Assembly: GCA_934254675.1 (NCBI GenBank)
Contig: CAKQLP010000006.1
Span: 25,512 to 89,511 of the forward strand
Length of the DNA: 64,000 nt
Reading direction: 5' to 3'
Source of the DNA: an uncultured Alphaproteobacteria bacterium
GTDB lineage: Bacteria; Pseudomonadota; Alphaproteobacteria; RF32; CAG-239
Under the pieces are notes generated by a model. The model ran no database searches. It was given only the letters and a program-made list of their open reading frames with translations, and had not been told where the DNA came from. Below, in pieces: positions 1 through 8,120 of the stretch. How positions within the stretch are numbered: position 1 is the stretch's first letter; every line of letters begins with the position of its first letter. The position numbers and the translations under genes are program-made.

Positions 1-547
1 ATTCTTTATTATCAGTATTTTTTTTGAAGTAAAAACGAATTTCTCTTTCGTTTATTTTTTTGATATAATCAACGTCGGCGTAGTAAAATTTGTAAATAGG
101 CGCTCCTTGTTCCGTAATAGCTTTAAAGCTAAATATGACATCATCCGCGAGAACCGGTTGTCCGTTAGAGAATCTGGCATTTTTATTTAAAATAAAACCA
201 ACATAAGACTTGTCTTGCGGTAAATCAAATTTTTCTGCTAACAACGGATAAACCGTAAAAGGGTCGTCTGTTGGGGAAAATCCCAGACTTTCAAAACTTA
301 AAGCGTTTACAAAAGTCGCTGCCACTCCCTTGAATATGTAGGGATTAAAGTTATCAAAAGTTCCATATGCCGGCAAAACCAACTTTCCACCTTGCGGCGC
401 TTGCGCGTTAACGTAATCAAAAGATTTAAACCCGCTGGGATATTTTGATTCTCCGTAAAGCGCAATTCTGTCGGTGACGAGAGCTGCTGATTCCGTTGCG
501 TAAAAGAGAATAAGGCCTAAAATTGTTTTAACGATAATTTTCTTCAT
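1..547 (-). CDS. YejA-like peptide ABC transporter substrate-binding protein (3' part beyond window)
   Basis: Reading back from an ATG at 547 gives 182 residues with a hydrophobic N-terminal signal sequence (MKKIIVKTILGLILFYATES) and then the pattern of the YejA branch of SBP family 5: LYGESKYPSGFKSFDYVNA, APQGGKLVLPAYGTFDNFNP and NGQPVLADDVIFSFKAI. Members bind oligopeptides in the periplasm and pass them to a YejBEF-type permease. The frame is still open at base 1, so roughly two thirds of a normal ~600-residue protein lies outside. The start overlaps the end of the upstream membrane-protein gene by 20 bases, so the two are probably co-transcribed. The family is clear; the exact substrate is not. 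Confidence 0.8.
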   Translation of the reverse strand, partial: MKKIIVKTILGLILFYATESAALVTDRIALYGESKYPSGFKSFDYVNAQAPQGGKLVLPAYGTFDNFNPYIFKGVAATFVNALSFESLGFSPTDDPFTVYPLLAEKFDLPQDKSYVGFILNKNARFSNGQPVLADDVIFSFKAITEQGAPIYKFYYADVDYIKKINEREIRFYFKKNTDNKE

Positions 548-1895
548 CGGTCCATCCGCCGAATGGGTAGGCTAAATCTTCGTCTTTTTCTTCATCTTTT
601 TGTGAAAGTTTCTGCTGACTTTCCGTAAACGAATTTCCGGAAACAGAGTTTAAAGAGGGTTCTATGGGTTGGGTTTTGACAGATGCTTTTGTTGATAAAG
701 AATAATTGCTGTCTCGTAAGTTATCCAACGTATTTTTTGCGTTTCCAAAGGTCGGCGTTATTCTGTTTTCCTTTTTATCAAAATAGTCTCCATCTAAGGA
801 AATTGTGTCTTCTGAGGAAGATGCTGATTGCTGAGCCGTAAAGCTTTCTGAAGATGTTGTTGGGGATGAAAAGCCGGTATCAAAAGAAGGGGACGCATCA
901 TGCGCGGCAAAATCAGAATCGTTTTCATCTTTAAAACTATTGTGCAGTGCTCTAAAAAACGGATCTTGTTCATGTTCATCTTCTTCAATTTCTATATTTT
1001 TACGACCAAACGGGTTAAGTTTGGCAAAGAAAGATTGTTTCGGTTGTTCAAAAGAGTTATCTTCATCATCATTTTTATCAACATTAACAATTGTTTCCGG
1101 AGCAGATGGTTCTTCCATGGTGGCTATTTTCAACACAGAAGAATAATCTCTTTCCTGTTTTGACTGAGGCGCCTTATCTTCCGGCGAAACGCTTAAAGTG
1201 TTTAAACCTTCGCTTAAGGGTGCAATAATAGAATAAACTTTGCCAAATACACCGGATTCAATAATTCTTAAAAAAATTCTATCTCGGTCGTGTTTTTCTA
1301 AAAGTTGCAATAAGTTTTGATAGCGAGAACAAAACTCGAGTAATGTTCCTCTGAATACTTTATCCCGATTAACTTTTTCTCTGACCCACGCATCAAAAGT
1401 GCTTTGACTTTTGCTTGCATCTAAGATGGCTTTGCCCAGAACCCAGCGCTCGCCGCGTTTAACTCTTTGCCAAAGTTGTTCCAGCTGTGAAGAAGATGCT
1501 ATATTGCAACGCTGAATAATTTCACTTAAGGCTTCATTCATATCAGAAACAAATAAATCAAATTTGTTTAAAACGAAACCGTCTTTAATTTCATGCTCGG
1601 CGTCAAGCATAACTCGAACGACCAAGTCCGTGTAGTCCTGATTTTTTTGAAGCTGTTTTAAAATTTCATTTTGTTTAAAATTAAAATTTTTGTTTGATAG
1701 GAATTGATTAATAAAGCCGAAAATCATCCAAATGCTGAAAATAGGAATAAAAACAACGGCAAGCATGAGCAAAAGCTGCTCGACATTTTGTTCCCATAAA
1801 CGAGCTTCAGCCAATTTTGAATCAATAAACATCAAGGCATAGATTAACCAACTCGTAGAAGAAAAAACAGCCATAAAAAAACAAAACATCAACAT
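528..1895 (-). CDS. Membrane-anchored protein of unknown function
   Basis: A 455-residue protein with two N-terminal membrane segments (about residues 1-22 and 38-63). A helical middle region follows (about 75-235; note LWQRVKRGERWVLGKAIL and FDAWVREKVNRDKVFRGTLL), then a long acidic, Ser/Thr/Asp-rich tail that looks disordered. I do not recognise the family. The first ATG has an AGGA Shine-Dalgarno 8 bases upstream. The gene overlaps the start of the YejA-like gene by 20 bases. The form, two helices plus a cytoplasmic domain and flexible tail, resembles a scaffold or motor-accessory protein, but nothing catalytic is visible. Confidence 0.7.
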   Translation of the reverse strand: MLMFCFFMAVFSSTSWLIYALMFIDSKLAEARLWEQNVEQLLLMLAVVFIPIFSIWMIFGFINQFLSNKNFNFKQNEILKQLQKNQDYTDLVVRVMLDAEHEIKDGFVLNKFDLFVSDMNEALSEIIQRCNIASSSQLEQLWQRVKRGERWVLGKAILDASKSQSTFDAWVREKVNRDKVFRGTLLEFCSRYQNLLQLLEKHDRDRIFLRIIESGVFGKVYSIIAPLSEGLNTLSVSPEDKAPQSKQERDYSSVLKIATMEEPSAPETIVNVDKNDDEDNSFEQPKQSFFAKLNPFGRKNIEIEEDEHEQDPFFRALHNSFKDENDSDFAAHDASPSFDTGFSSPTTSSESFTAQQSASSSEDTISLDGDYFDKKENRITPTFGNAKNTLDNLRDSNYSLSTKASVKTQPIEPSLNSVSGNSFTESQQKLSQKDEEKDEDLAYPFGGWTDEENYR

Positions 1896-2067
1896 CTGTC
1901 AAATCCTTATGAAAAACGATAAATATTATTATAATGTCATAACTTTGATATGGCAAAGCTTTTTATTAAAAAGTCAACAATCATTAATAAAACGAAAAAA
2001 ACACTAAACTTTTAAAAAAAATGTGTTAAACTTCTCCCAGTTTTGACAAACATAAGGGATAAAAAGT

Positions 2068-3054
2068 ATGAGCGATAATGAAACAGTCATTCTGGATTTT
2101 GAAAAAACAATAGTTGACATAGAGGAAAAAATTCAGCATTTGAAAATGATTGCCAAAGATGAGGATTTAGATATTACGAAAGAAATCAAACGGCTGGAAA
2201 AGCATTTGCAAATCCATATGGCCAATGTTTATAAAAATTTGTCGCCGTGGCAAAAAGCACAAATAGCCCGTCATCCGAATCGTCCGCATTGTTTGGATTA
2301 TATCAACGCCCTTATCACAGATTTTACTCTTTTGTGCGGTGACAGATGTTTTGGCGATGATCCGGCTCTTGTCGGCGGAATCGGTAAATTTAACGATATT
2401 CCGGTGGTTGTTATTGGGCAAGAAAAAGGAAATGACCTTGATTCTCGCATAAAATATAATTTTGGAATGGCAAAACCTGAAGGCTATCGCAAAGCTCAGC
2501 GCTTGATGGATATGGCGGAAAAATTTAAATTGCCTGTTTTGTCTTTTGTGGATACTGCCGGTGCATATCCGGGGGTTGACGCAGAAGCGCGTGGACAAGC
2601 TCAGGCTATTGCCGCGTCTATCGAAAAATGTTTACGCGTGAAGACGCCTATTATTGCCACTGTTATTGGTGAAGGCGGATCAGGCGGGGCTATCGCTATT
2701 GCGGTGGCCGACAAAGTGATTATGTTGGAACATTCCATTTATTCCGTTATTTCTCCCGAAGGTTGCGCTTCAATTCTATGGCGTTCTGCGGATAAAACAA
2801 AGGAAGCAACAGAAGCATTGCGTTTAACGGCTCAAGATTTGAAACGTCTGGGCATTATTGATGAGATTGTTGAAGAGCCATTGGGCGGCGCACACCGAGA
2901 TCCTCAAAAAACTTTTGAAAATCTGCGTGTTGTTTTGGAACATAATTTGAAAGAACTTTGTGCTCAAGATTATGAAAAATTAAAACAATTGCGTACGGAT
3001 AAGTTTTTGAAAATAGGTGAACAATTTGTTTTAACAAAGAAAGTTTCCAAATAA
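2068..3054 (+). CDS. accA: Acetyl-CoA carboxylase carboxyltransferase subunit alpha
   Basis: AccA, with AccD, transfers the carboxyl group from biotin-BCCP to acetyl-CoA to make malonyl-CoA, the first committed step of fatty-acid synthesis. The 328-residue length is normal. The carboxyltransferase crotonase-like core is plain: NRPHCLDYINAL, GDRCFGDDPALVGGIG, SFVDTAGAYPGVDAEARGQA, the oxyanion-hole stretch IGEGGSGGAIAIAVAD, and PEGCASILWRSADK. The N-terminal helix pair (LDFEKTIVDIEEKI) is also typical. The start has the ribosome site AAGGGATAAAAAGT. It stands alone, divergent from the membrane-protein gene across about 170 bases. Confidence 0.98.
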   Translation: MSDNETVILDFEKTIVDIEEKIQHLKMIAKDEDLDITKEIKRLEKHLQIHMANVYKNLSPWQKAQIARHPNRPHCLDYINALITDFTLLCGDRCFGDDPALVGGIGKFNDIPVVVIGQEKGNDLDSRIKYNFGMAKPEGYRKAQRLMDMAEKFKLPVLSFVDTAGAYPGVDAEARGQAQAIAASIEKCLRVKTPIIATVIGEGGSGGAIAIAVADKVIMLEHSIYSVISPEGCASILWRSADKTKEATEALRLTAQDLKRLGIIDEIVEEPLGGAHRDPQKTFENLRVVLEHNLKELCAQDYEKLKQLRTDKFLKIGEQFVLTKKVSK

Positions 3055-3066
3055 AGTAAATTGCAC

Positions 3067-3101
3067 TTGACTTTTTTTAAACGTAAGAACTAAAATGGAA
3101 C
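3067..3101 (+). promoter_or_regulatory. lexA promoter with LexA (SOS) box
   Basis: TTGACT (3067-3072) and TAAAAT (3091-3096) form a promoter with an 18-base spacer. Lying over and just past the -10 is GAACTAAAATGGAAC (3087-3101), an exact match to the alphaproteobacterial LexA site GAAC-N7-GAAC (GTTC-N7-GTTC on the other strand). The position implies classical autorepression of lexA. Confidence 0.88.
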
Positions 3102-3120
3102 AAAATTTTGGAGTTTTCTT

Positions 3121-3774
3121 ATGTTGACGGAAAAACAATACAATTTATTAATGTATATCAATAAAATTAATCGAGAAACGGGGCAATGTCCGTCTTTTGA
3201 TGAAATGAAGGATGCTATTGGACTGAAGTCTAAATCCGGCATACACGCATTGATAACCTCATTGGAAGAACGAAATTTTATCAGAAAACTTCCGCATAAA
3301 GCACGCGCGTTAGAAGTTATTCGTTTACCTCGGTTTAAGCCTCAGGCAATTATTGATGAAGAGAAAAAACGCGAACAGGCTTTGCAAAATAGTTCGGTGA
3401 ACATTCCGTTGTATGGAAAAATTGCCGCGGGAACACCAATAGAAGCATTGGCAAATGAAAATGAAAGTGTTTCCGTGCCATTTGACATGGTTGCCTTGGG
3501 TAATTACTACGCTTTGACAATTGAAGGAAATTCTATGGTTGAGGCGGGTATTATGGACGGCGACACAGCAATAATTCGCAAGCAGGAACAAGCAGATAAC
3601 GGAAAAATTGTTGTCGCGTTGATTGATAATAATGAGGCAACACTGAAGGTCTTAAAAAAAAGTGGGAATGTTGTTTATTTATTACCATGCAATAAAGAAT
3701 ATGAACCTCAGGTCTATTCTTTGGATAGAGTAAAAATTCAAGGAGTGCTTTCGGGAATTATTCGAAAATATTAA
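3121..3774 (+). CDS. lexA: LexA repressor / autoprotease
   Basis: SOS-response repressor of 217 residues. The N-terminal winged helix (about 1-70, including CPSFDEMKDAIGLKSKSGIH) binds operator DNA. The C-terminal S24 peptidase domain has the Ala-Gly self-cleavage site A103-G104 (in GKIAAGTPIEAL), nucleophile S138 (EGNSMVEAGI) and general base K176 (NEATLKVLKK). RecA-ssDNA filaments trigger self-cleavage. The gene lies 20 bases past a perfect LexA box, so it is autoregulated. The next gene, a pilin-like protein, begins 18 bases after its stop and probably shares the transcript. Confidence 0.97.
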   Translation: MLTEKQYNLLMYINKINRETGQCPSFDEMKDAIGLKSKSGIHALITSLEERNFIRKLPHKARALEVIRLPRFKPQAIIDEEKKREQALQNSSVNIPLYGKIAAGTPIEALANENESVSVPFDMVALGNYYALTIEGNSMVEAGIMDGDTAIIRKQEQADNGKIVVALIDNNEATLKVLKKSGNVVYLLPCNKEYEPQVYSLDRVKIQGVLSGIIRKY

Positions 3775-3792
3775 TATAAAGGATTACAAATT

Positions 3793-4452
3793 ATGTCTGA
3801 CCAAAAAATATCCGGATTAGATGCATGTTTTAAGTTGTTGTATTTGATTTTGCCTCTGCTATTTCTTATTTTTGGCGGATATTTTGCGTTTTTTAATATG
3901 ATTTTACGGAATAATATTTTAAAAACAACAGAGGATTTATCTGTCATAACGGAAAAGATGACGGAAACTTTTAATGGAAAATATCCCGCTTTAGATTCTT
4001 CTGTAATTTTTTTAAGTAATGTTCTGCCTTATGATTATGTTGTCAAAAAAACACCGATGGGCTACGATTTTTCGAATCGTTTCGGCGGAAAAATGTTCTT
4101 TTATAATGCCTATAATACTGTGACTGAACGTTCTTCTCAATCAGAAATTCTAGGCTCTTATATCATTTTGTTTACCCGTCTGACAAAAAAGGAATGCGAA
4201 AAATTAGCGCAAACAAATTGGCATAATTATTTTCCTAATTTTTTAGGGTTAGAAGCTTCTTATCTAACAGCACAAAAAAGTTTTAATGGTGTTTATAATT
4301 TGCGTAACCATCTTTTATTTGACAATCTGAATGAGGAATACAAAAGCAAAGATGAAGGTTTTATAACGCGGCGCCGTTTGAATAAAAAAGAAACGCAACA
4401 AGCTTGTGATTGTCTATTGAGTACTTGTACGGTTGCTTTTAAATTTAAGTAG
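3793..4452 (+). CDS. Divergent type IV pilin-like membrane protein
   Basis: A 219-residue protein with one strong membrane segment near residues 12-38 and a C-terminal globular part. It lacks the GRSMIEML prepilin motif. Its body still parallels the three prepilins in this window: a helix then FNGKYPALDSSVIFLSNVLP, where the prepilins have FNGLNNTMAIQMGVVP, and LTKKECEKLAQTNW, where they have LTKESCIALATADW or LPKEACMTLATTNW. I infer a minor or decayed pilin relative. It has a good ribosome site (AAAGGATTACAAATT) and sits 18 bases behind lexA, so it may be damage-inducible. Its last 39 bases overlap the opposing glycosylase gene. Confidence 0.6.
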   Translation: MSDQKISGLDACFKLLYLILPLLFLIFGGYFAFFNMILRNNILKTTEDLSVITEKMTETFNGKYPALDSSVIFLSNVLPYDYVVKKTPMGYDFSNRFGGKMFFYNAYNTVTERSSQSEILGSYIILFTRLTKKECEKLAQTNWHNYFPNFLGLEASYLTAQKSFNGVYNLRNHLLFDNLNEEYKSKDEGFITRRRLNKKETQQACDCLLSTCTVAFKFK

Positions 4453-4929
4453 TTCCGTTTGCCATATTTGATATTTTTTTTCAAAAGGCAGTCTGGCATT
4501 TGCCGGACTGGTTGATGGTAAAACAGCATAATCGTATTGTTTTAGTAAAACTTTATGATATTTTTTGAAAAACGCAAAAGATTTCTGTCCGTTAAATAAT
4601 AATTTTTGAATGTTTGGATATTGTGACAACAAACATTCAAAGTCATTTGGTTCGGCTTGCTTTATATCGCTGTCCAAACTTCCTTCGCGTTCGCAAACTT
4701 TTAAATTATCCCACAAACCAATTCGCAATGTTTGCAAAAGTTGTATTTTTTCGGCGTAAGTTTTTGCTGTTTTACCGCTGATTTTAAATATAATCGGCCA
4801 AAAAGCGTTATGCTTAAAAGCATAATATTCCATTGCTTGCAACGATGCCACACTAGGCATGGTTCCAATCACTAAAACTTTGGTATTCACCCTTATCAAA
4901 GGCTCGAAACAATGCAGCTTTTCACTCAT
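4414..4929 (-). CDS. Hypoxanthine/uracil-DNA glycosylase family protein (MUG/HDG type)
   Basis: A 171-residue UDG-superfamily enzyme that excises deaminated bases such as hypoxanthine or uracil from DNA. Motif A appears as VLVIGTMPSVASLQAMEYY, followed by FKHNAFWPII. The C-terminal motif B region reads VLPSTSPANAR (the STSPAN form typical of the HDG branch). The start ATG follows the porin stop after one base (TAA-A-ATG), so the two appear translationally coupled, an odd pairing of an outer-membrane porin with a repair enzyme. The 3' end overlaps the pilin-like gene by 39 bases on the other strand. Confidence 0.85.
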   Translation of the reverse strand: MSEKLHCFEPLIRVNTKVLVIGTMPSVASLQAMEYYAFKHNAFWPIIFKISGKTAKTYAEKIQLLQTLRIGLWDNLKVCEREGSLDSDIKQAEPNDFECLLSQYPNIQKLLFNGQKSFAFFKKYHKVLLKQYDYAVLPSTSPANARLPFEKKYQIWQTELLKFKSNRTSTQ

Positions 4930-4930
4930 T

Positions 4931-6064
4931 TTAGTATTTTAACGCCACTCCGCTGATTACGGCATAACCACGGTTATTGTTTTTTGAAAGACGTTCCGTA
5001 CCTTTTGAATTGATATAGCCGTTAATCAAAAACAGCTCTACATACTTGTTAACTTCAAAACTGTTTGCTTGCACATATAAATCATCACGATTACGGGTAT
5101 TTTTCGCCTCTGTATGCAAATAAGCAAAATTAACTTTCAAACGGTCAAAAAATTTATATCCTATACTAAAATCCCAAGATTGTCCCTCGCGGTAATTGTC
5201 AAACAAATCAGGCAGATACGGATTGTTTGAAACCACTGTTATTTTGTTTTTATTCCCATCTATGTATGATTTTTTATAGGAACTTGAAACATTGAAATTA
5301 TTTACAACCCACCGTGCGCCAACGGCCCATTCTTTATCTGTGCCGTTAAATTCGCCATAAGCCGCTGAGGTATAGATATCTCCTAAACCCAAAGACCATT
5401 TATTTTGCATTGCGGCGGTATAGCCGTCTTCCGTTTCCTCATAATCAGCATATCGGCTAATCATGCCTCGGCGACTGGCGTTTTCTGGCGTGTAGCTAAA
5501 ACCAAACTTGGTATTGCCAATCATCGGCGTAAAATAAACAAACTTTACTGCCCGTCCGTCATCGATAATTGTTGTTGATTTCGGCGAAGCAAATTTTGTT
5601 TTTTTCAAACCATTTACCCAGTTAGCATCGGTCAAAAAGTTTGTCAGATTACTGTCTTGAATACCTATCCAGCTGATATCTTGCGCTCCCTGATGCAATT
5701 GTTGCGCCGCATTATAAGAGTAGCCGATTGTAAATTTACCATAATTTGGATTTTCAACCAAGGCGTAGGGATAAAAACGCCAATCTCCGCCGTTATAATC
5801 TTTATCGTGTTGGCGAAAAGCTAAAGTATAGTCAGCGTGAGCGCCCAATCGTGTTTCATCAGCAAACTTATATGCTCCTTCAAAACGTCCGTCTTGTCGA
5901 TAAACAAGCCGATTTGGCAAATTATCATAATTATTTTGACGGCGGGTTTGCATAACTCCATAATAAACACCGGCCAGTCCGGATTGGCTAAAATCAAAGC
6001 CGCTAGCTTGCACGTTACCGGCTAATATTGCCGACAGACAGAAAACATAGGCAAATTTTTTCAT
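4931..6064 (-). CDS. Gram-negative outer-membrane porin
   Basis: The start at 6064 is chosen because GGAGGACTATAATG precedes it; a longer frame to 6106 lacks a ribosome site. The 377-residue product opens with a signal peptide, MKKFAYVFCLSAILAGNVQA, cleaved before SGFDF. The rest has alternating beta strands typical of a 16-stranded trimeric porin (for example RFEGAYKFADETRLGAHADY, GKFTIGYSYNAAQQLHQG, WDFSIGYKFFDRLKVNFAY) and ends in an aromatic (GVALKY), the BAM-recognition feature. It would allow diffusion of small solutes across the outer membrane. It is followed after one base by the DNA glycosylase gene. Confidence 0.85.
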   Translation of the reverse strand: MKKFAYVFCLSAILAGNVQASGFDFSQSGLAGVYYGVMQTRRQNNYDNLPNRLVYRQDGRFEGAYKFADETRLGAHADYTLAFRQHDKDYNGGDWRFYPYALVENPNYGKFTIGYSYNAAQQLHQGAQDISWIGIQDSNLTNFLTDANWVNGLKKTKFASPKSTTIIDDGRAVKFVYFTPMIGNTKFGFSYTPENASRRGMISRYADYEETEDGYTAAMQNKWSLGLGDIYTSAAYGEFNGTDKEWAVGARWVVNNFNVSSSYKKSYIDGNKNKITVVSNNPYLPDLFDNYREGQSWDFSIGYKFFDRLKVNFAYLHTEAKNTRNRDDLYVQANSFEVNKYVELFLINGYINSKGTERLSKNNNRGYAVISGVALKY

Positions 6065-6209
6065 TATAGTCCTCCATGTTACTAAAGTTGCCGGACTATA
6101 ACACAATGTTTATCTGAATAAAACCTGAAAATTATAAATTTTAACGATGTTTTTTTTAATTTATTTATTTGCAATCTGAAAATAAACTAAAAATTTTTAT
6201 AAAAAACAC

Positions 6210-6240
6210 TTGACCTAGAGTAATCTCAAAGGATTAAATA
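6210..6240 (+). promoter_or_regulatory. MerR-type promoter upstream of flavoprotein gene
   Basis: TTGACC at 6210-6215 and TAAATA at 6235-6240 are separated by 19 bases, longer than the usual 17, as in MerR-family promoters. The spacer holds an imperfect dyad (CTAGAG-TAAT-CTCAAAG). It aligns closely with the site at 8063-8093, so one regulator could serve both. No MerR gene is visible in the window. Confidence 0.6.
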
Positions 6241-6263
6241 AGTAGATTGAGGAGGATAATAAT

Positions 6264-6806
6264 ATGAATAAAAAAGTTTTAATTATTTCCGGTAGTCCGC
6301 GTTTGCATGGAAATTCCGATATATTATGCGATGAATTTAAACGCGGGGCGTTGGAAGCCGGTAACGAAGTTGAAAAAATTCGTTTGAGCGATAAAAAAAT
6401 TAATTATTGTTTAGGTTGCGGTGTTTGCAACGCTACTGGTAAATGCGTACAAAAGGATGATATGGCAGAAATATTGCAAAAAGTTATAGCTGCTGACGTT
6501 GTTGTTTTGGCTTCTCCGGTTTATTTTTATGCCATGAACGGACAAATGAAAACATTTATCGATCGCACGATTACTAAATATACTCAAATAACCAACAAAG
6601 ATTTTTATTTTATTATCTCTGCCGCCGACACTATACAAAAACATATGGATAAAGTAATTGAAGGTTTTCGCGGTTTTGCCTCCGATTGCTTGGAGAATGT
6701 CAATGAAAAGGGGATTGTTTATGGTTTAGGCGCGTGGCAAAAAGGTGAAATTGAAAATAATACCGAGGCTATGCAGCAGGCTTATGAGTTTGGTAAAAAT
6801 GTTTGA
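6264..6806 (+). CDS. NADPH-dependent FMN reductase / iron-sulfur flavoprotein family
   Basis: A 180-residue flavodoxin-fold protein. The N-terminal phosphate-binding loop is VLIISGSPRLHGNSD, followed by the cysteine cluster CLGCGVCNATGKC (C-X2-C-X2-C-X5-C, about residues 50-62), which matches the compact [4Fe-4S] motif of Isf-type flavoproteins, and then ADVVVLASPVYFYAMNGQMK, the usual flavin-site motif. It probably passes electrons from NAD(P)H through FMN to a small acceptor. The ribosome site is excellent (GAGGAGGATAATAAT). The MerR-type promoter upstream suggests induction by an electrophile, metal or redox signal. Confidence 0.85.
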   Translation: MNKKVLIISGSPRLHGNSDILCDEFKRGALEAGNEVEKIRLSDKKINYCLGCGVCNATGKCVQKDDMAEILQKVIAADVVVLASPVYFYAMNGQMKTFIDRTITKYTQITNKDFYFIISAADTIQKHMDKVIEGFRGFASDCLENVNEKGIVYGLGAWQKGEIENNTEAMQQAYEFGKNV

Positions 6807-6834
6807 AAAAAATGTTTGCCGTTTATATAACGCT

Positions 6835-6864
6835 AAAGCCGTCCTAAATAAAAAGGACGGCTTT
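6835..6864. terminator. Bidirectional rho-independent terminator
   Basis: A perfect 10-bp stem (AAAGCCGTCC / GGACGGCTTT) with a 10-base loop lies between convergent genes, so it can serve both the flavoprotein gene and the phosphatase gene. Confidence 0.85.
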
Positions 6865-6868
6865 ATCA

Positions 6869-7456
6869 TTAATTAATTTTTTCAAATTTTCCGCTTTCCG
6901 TATCATATTGTAAATGCAAAACGGCGCAGTTGTCAAAACAAACATTTTGAAGTTGATAACCGCATTGTAAAGCGCTGATAACACCGGCATGACAAACAAC
7001 ACCAATTGTTTTTTCCGGCATTTGAGCCATTTTTTTCAAACAATTGTTCACTCGGCAAAAAGCATTGTGTTTGCTTTCTCCTTTAGGAAAATGCAAATTC
7101 CATGTGTTATAAGTCGGATATAAGAGATTTTGTTCAAAATCTTTTCCATAAATCTTTCGAGCTTCATCAAACGTCAAGCCTTCTGCCATTCCAAAATATA
7201 CTTCACGTAAATCAGGAATGATTTCAACAGTCAGATTTTTTTTGCTTTTAACAATATAGTCTGCTGTTTGTCTCGCGCGTTTCATGGGCGAACAATAGAT
7301 TTTTTCTAATCCAAAATCTTTGACCTTATCGGCTAAATTTTTAGCTTGTTTTTGTCCTGTTTCATTTAAAACATCATCACATCCAGAACCTTGCCATTTA
7401 TTTTCAAGATTCTTGTTTGTCTGACCATGGCGAAAAATAAAGAAATCTTTCTTCAT
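6869..7456 (-). CDS. Histidine phosphatase family protein (phosphoglycerate mutase-like)
   Basis: About 195 residues from the chosen ATG at 7456 (MKKDFFIFRHGQTNKN). The catalytic phospho-accepting histidine sits in the RHGQTNKN motif. The supporting residues are present: an arginine in CSPMKRARQTA, a glutamate in LREVYFGMAEG, and the second histidine in VVCHAGVISAL. The family dephosphorylates small phosphoesters (phosphoglycerate, alpha-ribazole phosphate, phosphosugars); the substrate cannot be told from sequence. The frame is open to 7486 without a ribosome site at either start, so the N-terminus is uncertain by about ten residues. It ends at the shared terminator. Confidence 0.82.
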   Translation of the reverse strand: MKKDFFIFRHGQTNKNLENKWQGSGCDDVLNETGQKQAKNLADKVKDFGLEKIYCSPMKRARQTADYIVKSKKNLTVEIIPDLREVYFGMAEGLTFDEARKIYGKDFEQNLLYPTYNTWNLHFPKGESKHNAFCRVNNCLKKMAQMPEKTIGVVCHAGVISALQCGYQLQNVCFDNCAVLHLQYDTESGKFEKIN

Positions 7457-7520
7457 AATTATCATAAAAATATTTTTATAGAGCATACTATACTTTATTT
7501 GTGTTTTGTTTTCAATAAAA

Positions 7521-7552
7521 AAACACTCAATTCCTAAAAGAATTGAGTGTTT
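7521..7552 (-). terminator. Rho-independent terminator
   Basis: A 13-bp perfect stem around the loop CTAAAA. On the minus strand it ends in a run of T and lies a few bases past the stop of the small gene at 7559. Confidence 0.88.
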
Positions 7553-7558
7553 GAATAG

Positions 7559-7945
7559 TTAGCCAAATAAGGCTACTTGAGCATCTTCCATAGAAATCGG
7601 CGTGTCGTTTGACGTCTTTTCTCCGGTCCAAATCCACAAATCGCGAGGATCGACGGCAATGTAGCAATATTCCGAAGGGTAATATTTACCTCCGAACGCA
7701 TTGAACAAAGCCGCAGCGTGTTCTTTTGAACCGGCAAAATATTTGCCGTCCAAAGACAATACTTCAAAATTGATTCCATGGCGTTTTGAACCATAGAATA
7801 CAACATCTCGCAACACCCAACCGCCATCGTTTAGGGTAAAAAACACTTTGCCGATGTTTTCAATGAAACCATTAGGTTGCATAATGTTGTGGCTTAACTG
7901 AGATTTGACAGCAGATAATCTGCTTTTTTTGTCTTGAAGATTCAT
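7559..7945 (-). CDS. Small protein of unknown function
   Basis: About 128 residues from the chosen ATG at 7945 (MNLQDKKSRLSAVKSQLSHN). The frame reaches back to 8008, but that extension is low-complexity hydrophobic sequence with no ribosome site. The product is soluble and beta-rich (KVFFTLNDGGWVLRDVVFYG, GINFEVLSLDGKYFAGSKEH, ALFNAFGGKYYPSEYCYIAV) with no motif I recognise. It has its own strong terminator just downstream and lies back to back with the MerR-type promoter region of the phosphoesterase. Confidence 0.6.
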   Translation of the reverse strand: MNLQDKKSRLSAVKSQLSHNIMQPNGFIENIGKVFFTLNDGGWVLRDVVFYGSKRHGINFEVLSLDGKYFAGSKEHAAALFNAFGGKYYPSEYCYIAVDPRDLWIWTGEKTSNDTPISMEDAQVALFG

Positions 7946-8062
7946 ATCAAAACAGTTTAATAAAATAAAAATAAACAAATTAATACTAAAGTGATTTATA
8001 TATAGCATAACTTTATTTTTCTTGCAAGTTTTTTTGACAAAAATAATGCCATAAAAAAATAC

Positions 8063-8093
8063 TTGACTTAGAGCATACTCTAAGAATTATGCT
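8063..8093 (+). promoter_or_regulatory. MerR-type promoter/operator upstream of metallophosphoesterase
   Basis: TTGACT at 8063-8068 and TATGCT at 8088-8093 are separated by exactly 19 bases. The spacer holds a perfect dyad, CTTAGAG-CATA-CTCTAAG (8067-8084). A dyad between overlong-spaced -35 and -10 elements is the signature of MerR-family activators, which untwist the promoter when they sense their ligand. Confidence 0.8.
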
Positions 8094-8120
8094 GATAAAA
8101 AAGAAAGGAAGAAATGTAAA

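Noticed and set aside
7573..7827. 84-codon frame in a second minus-strand register
   Set aside because: A shadow of the small gene at 7559-7945 without its own ribosome site.
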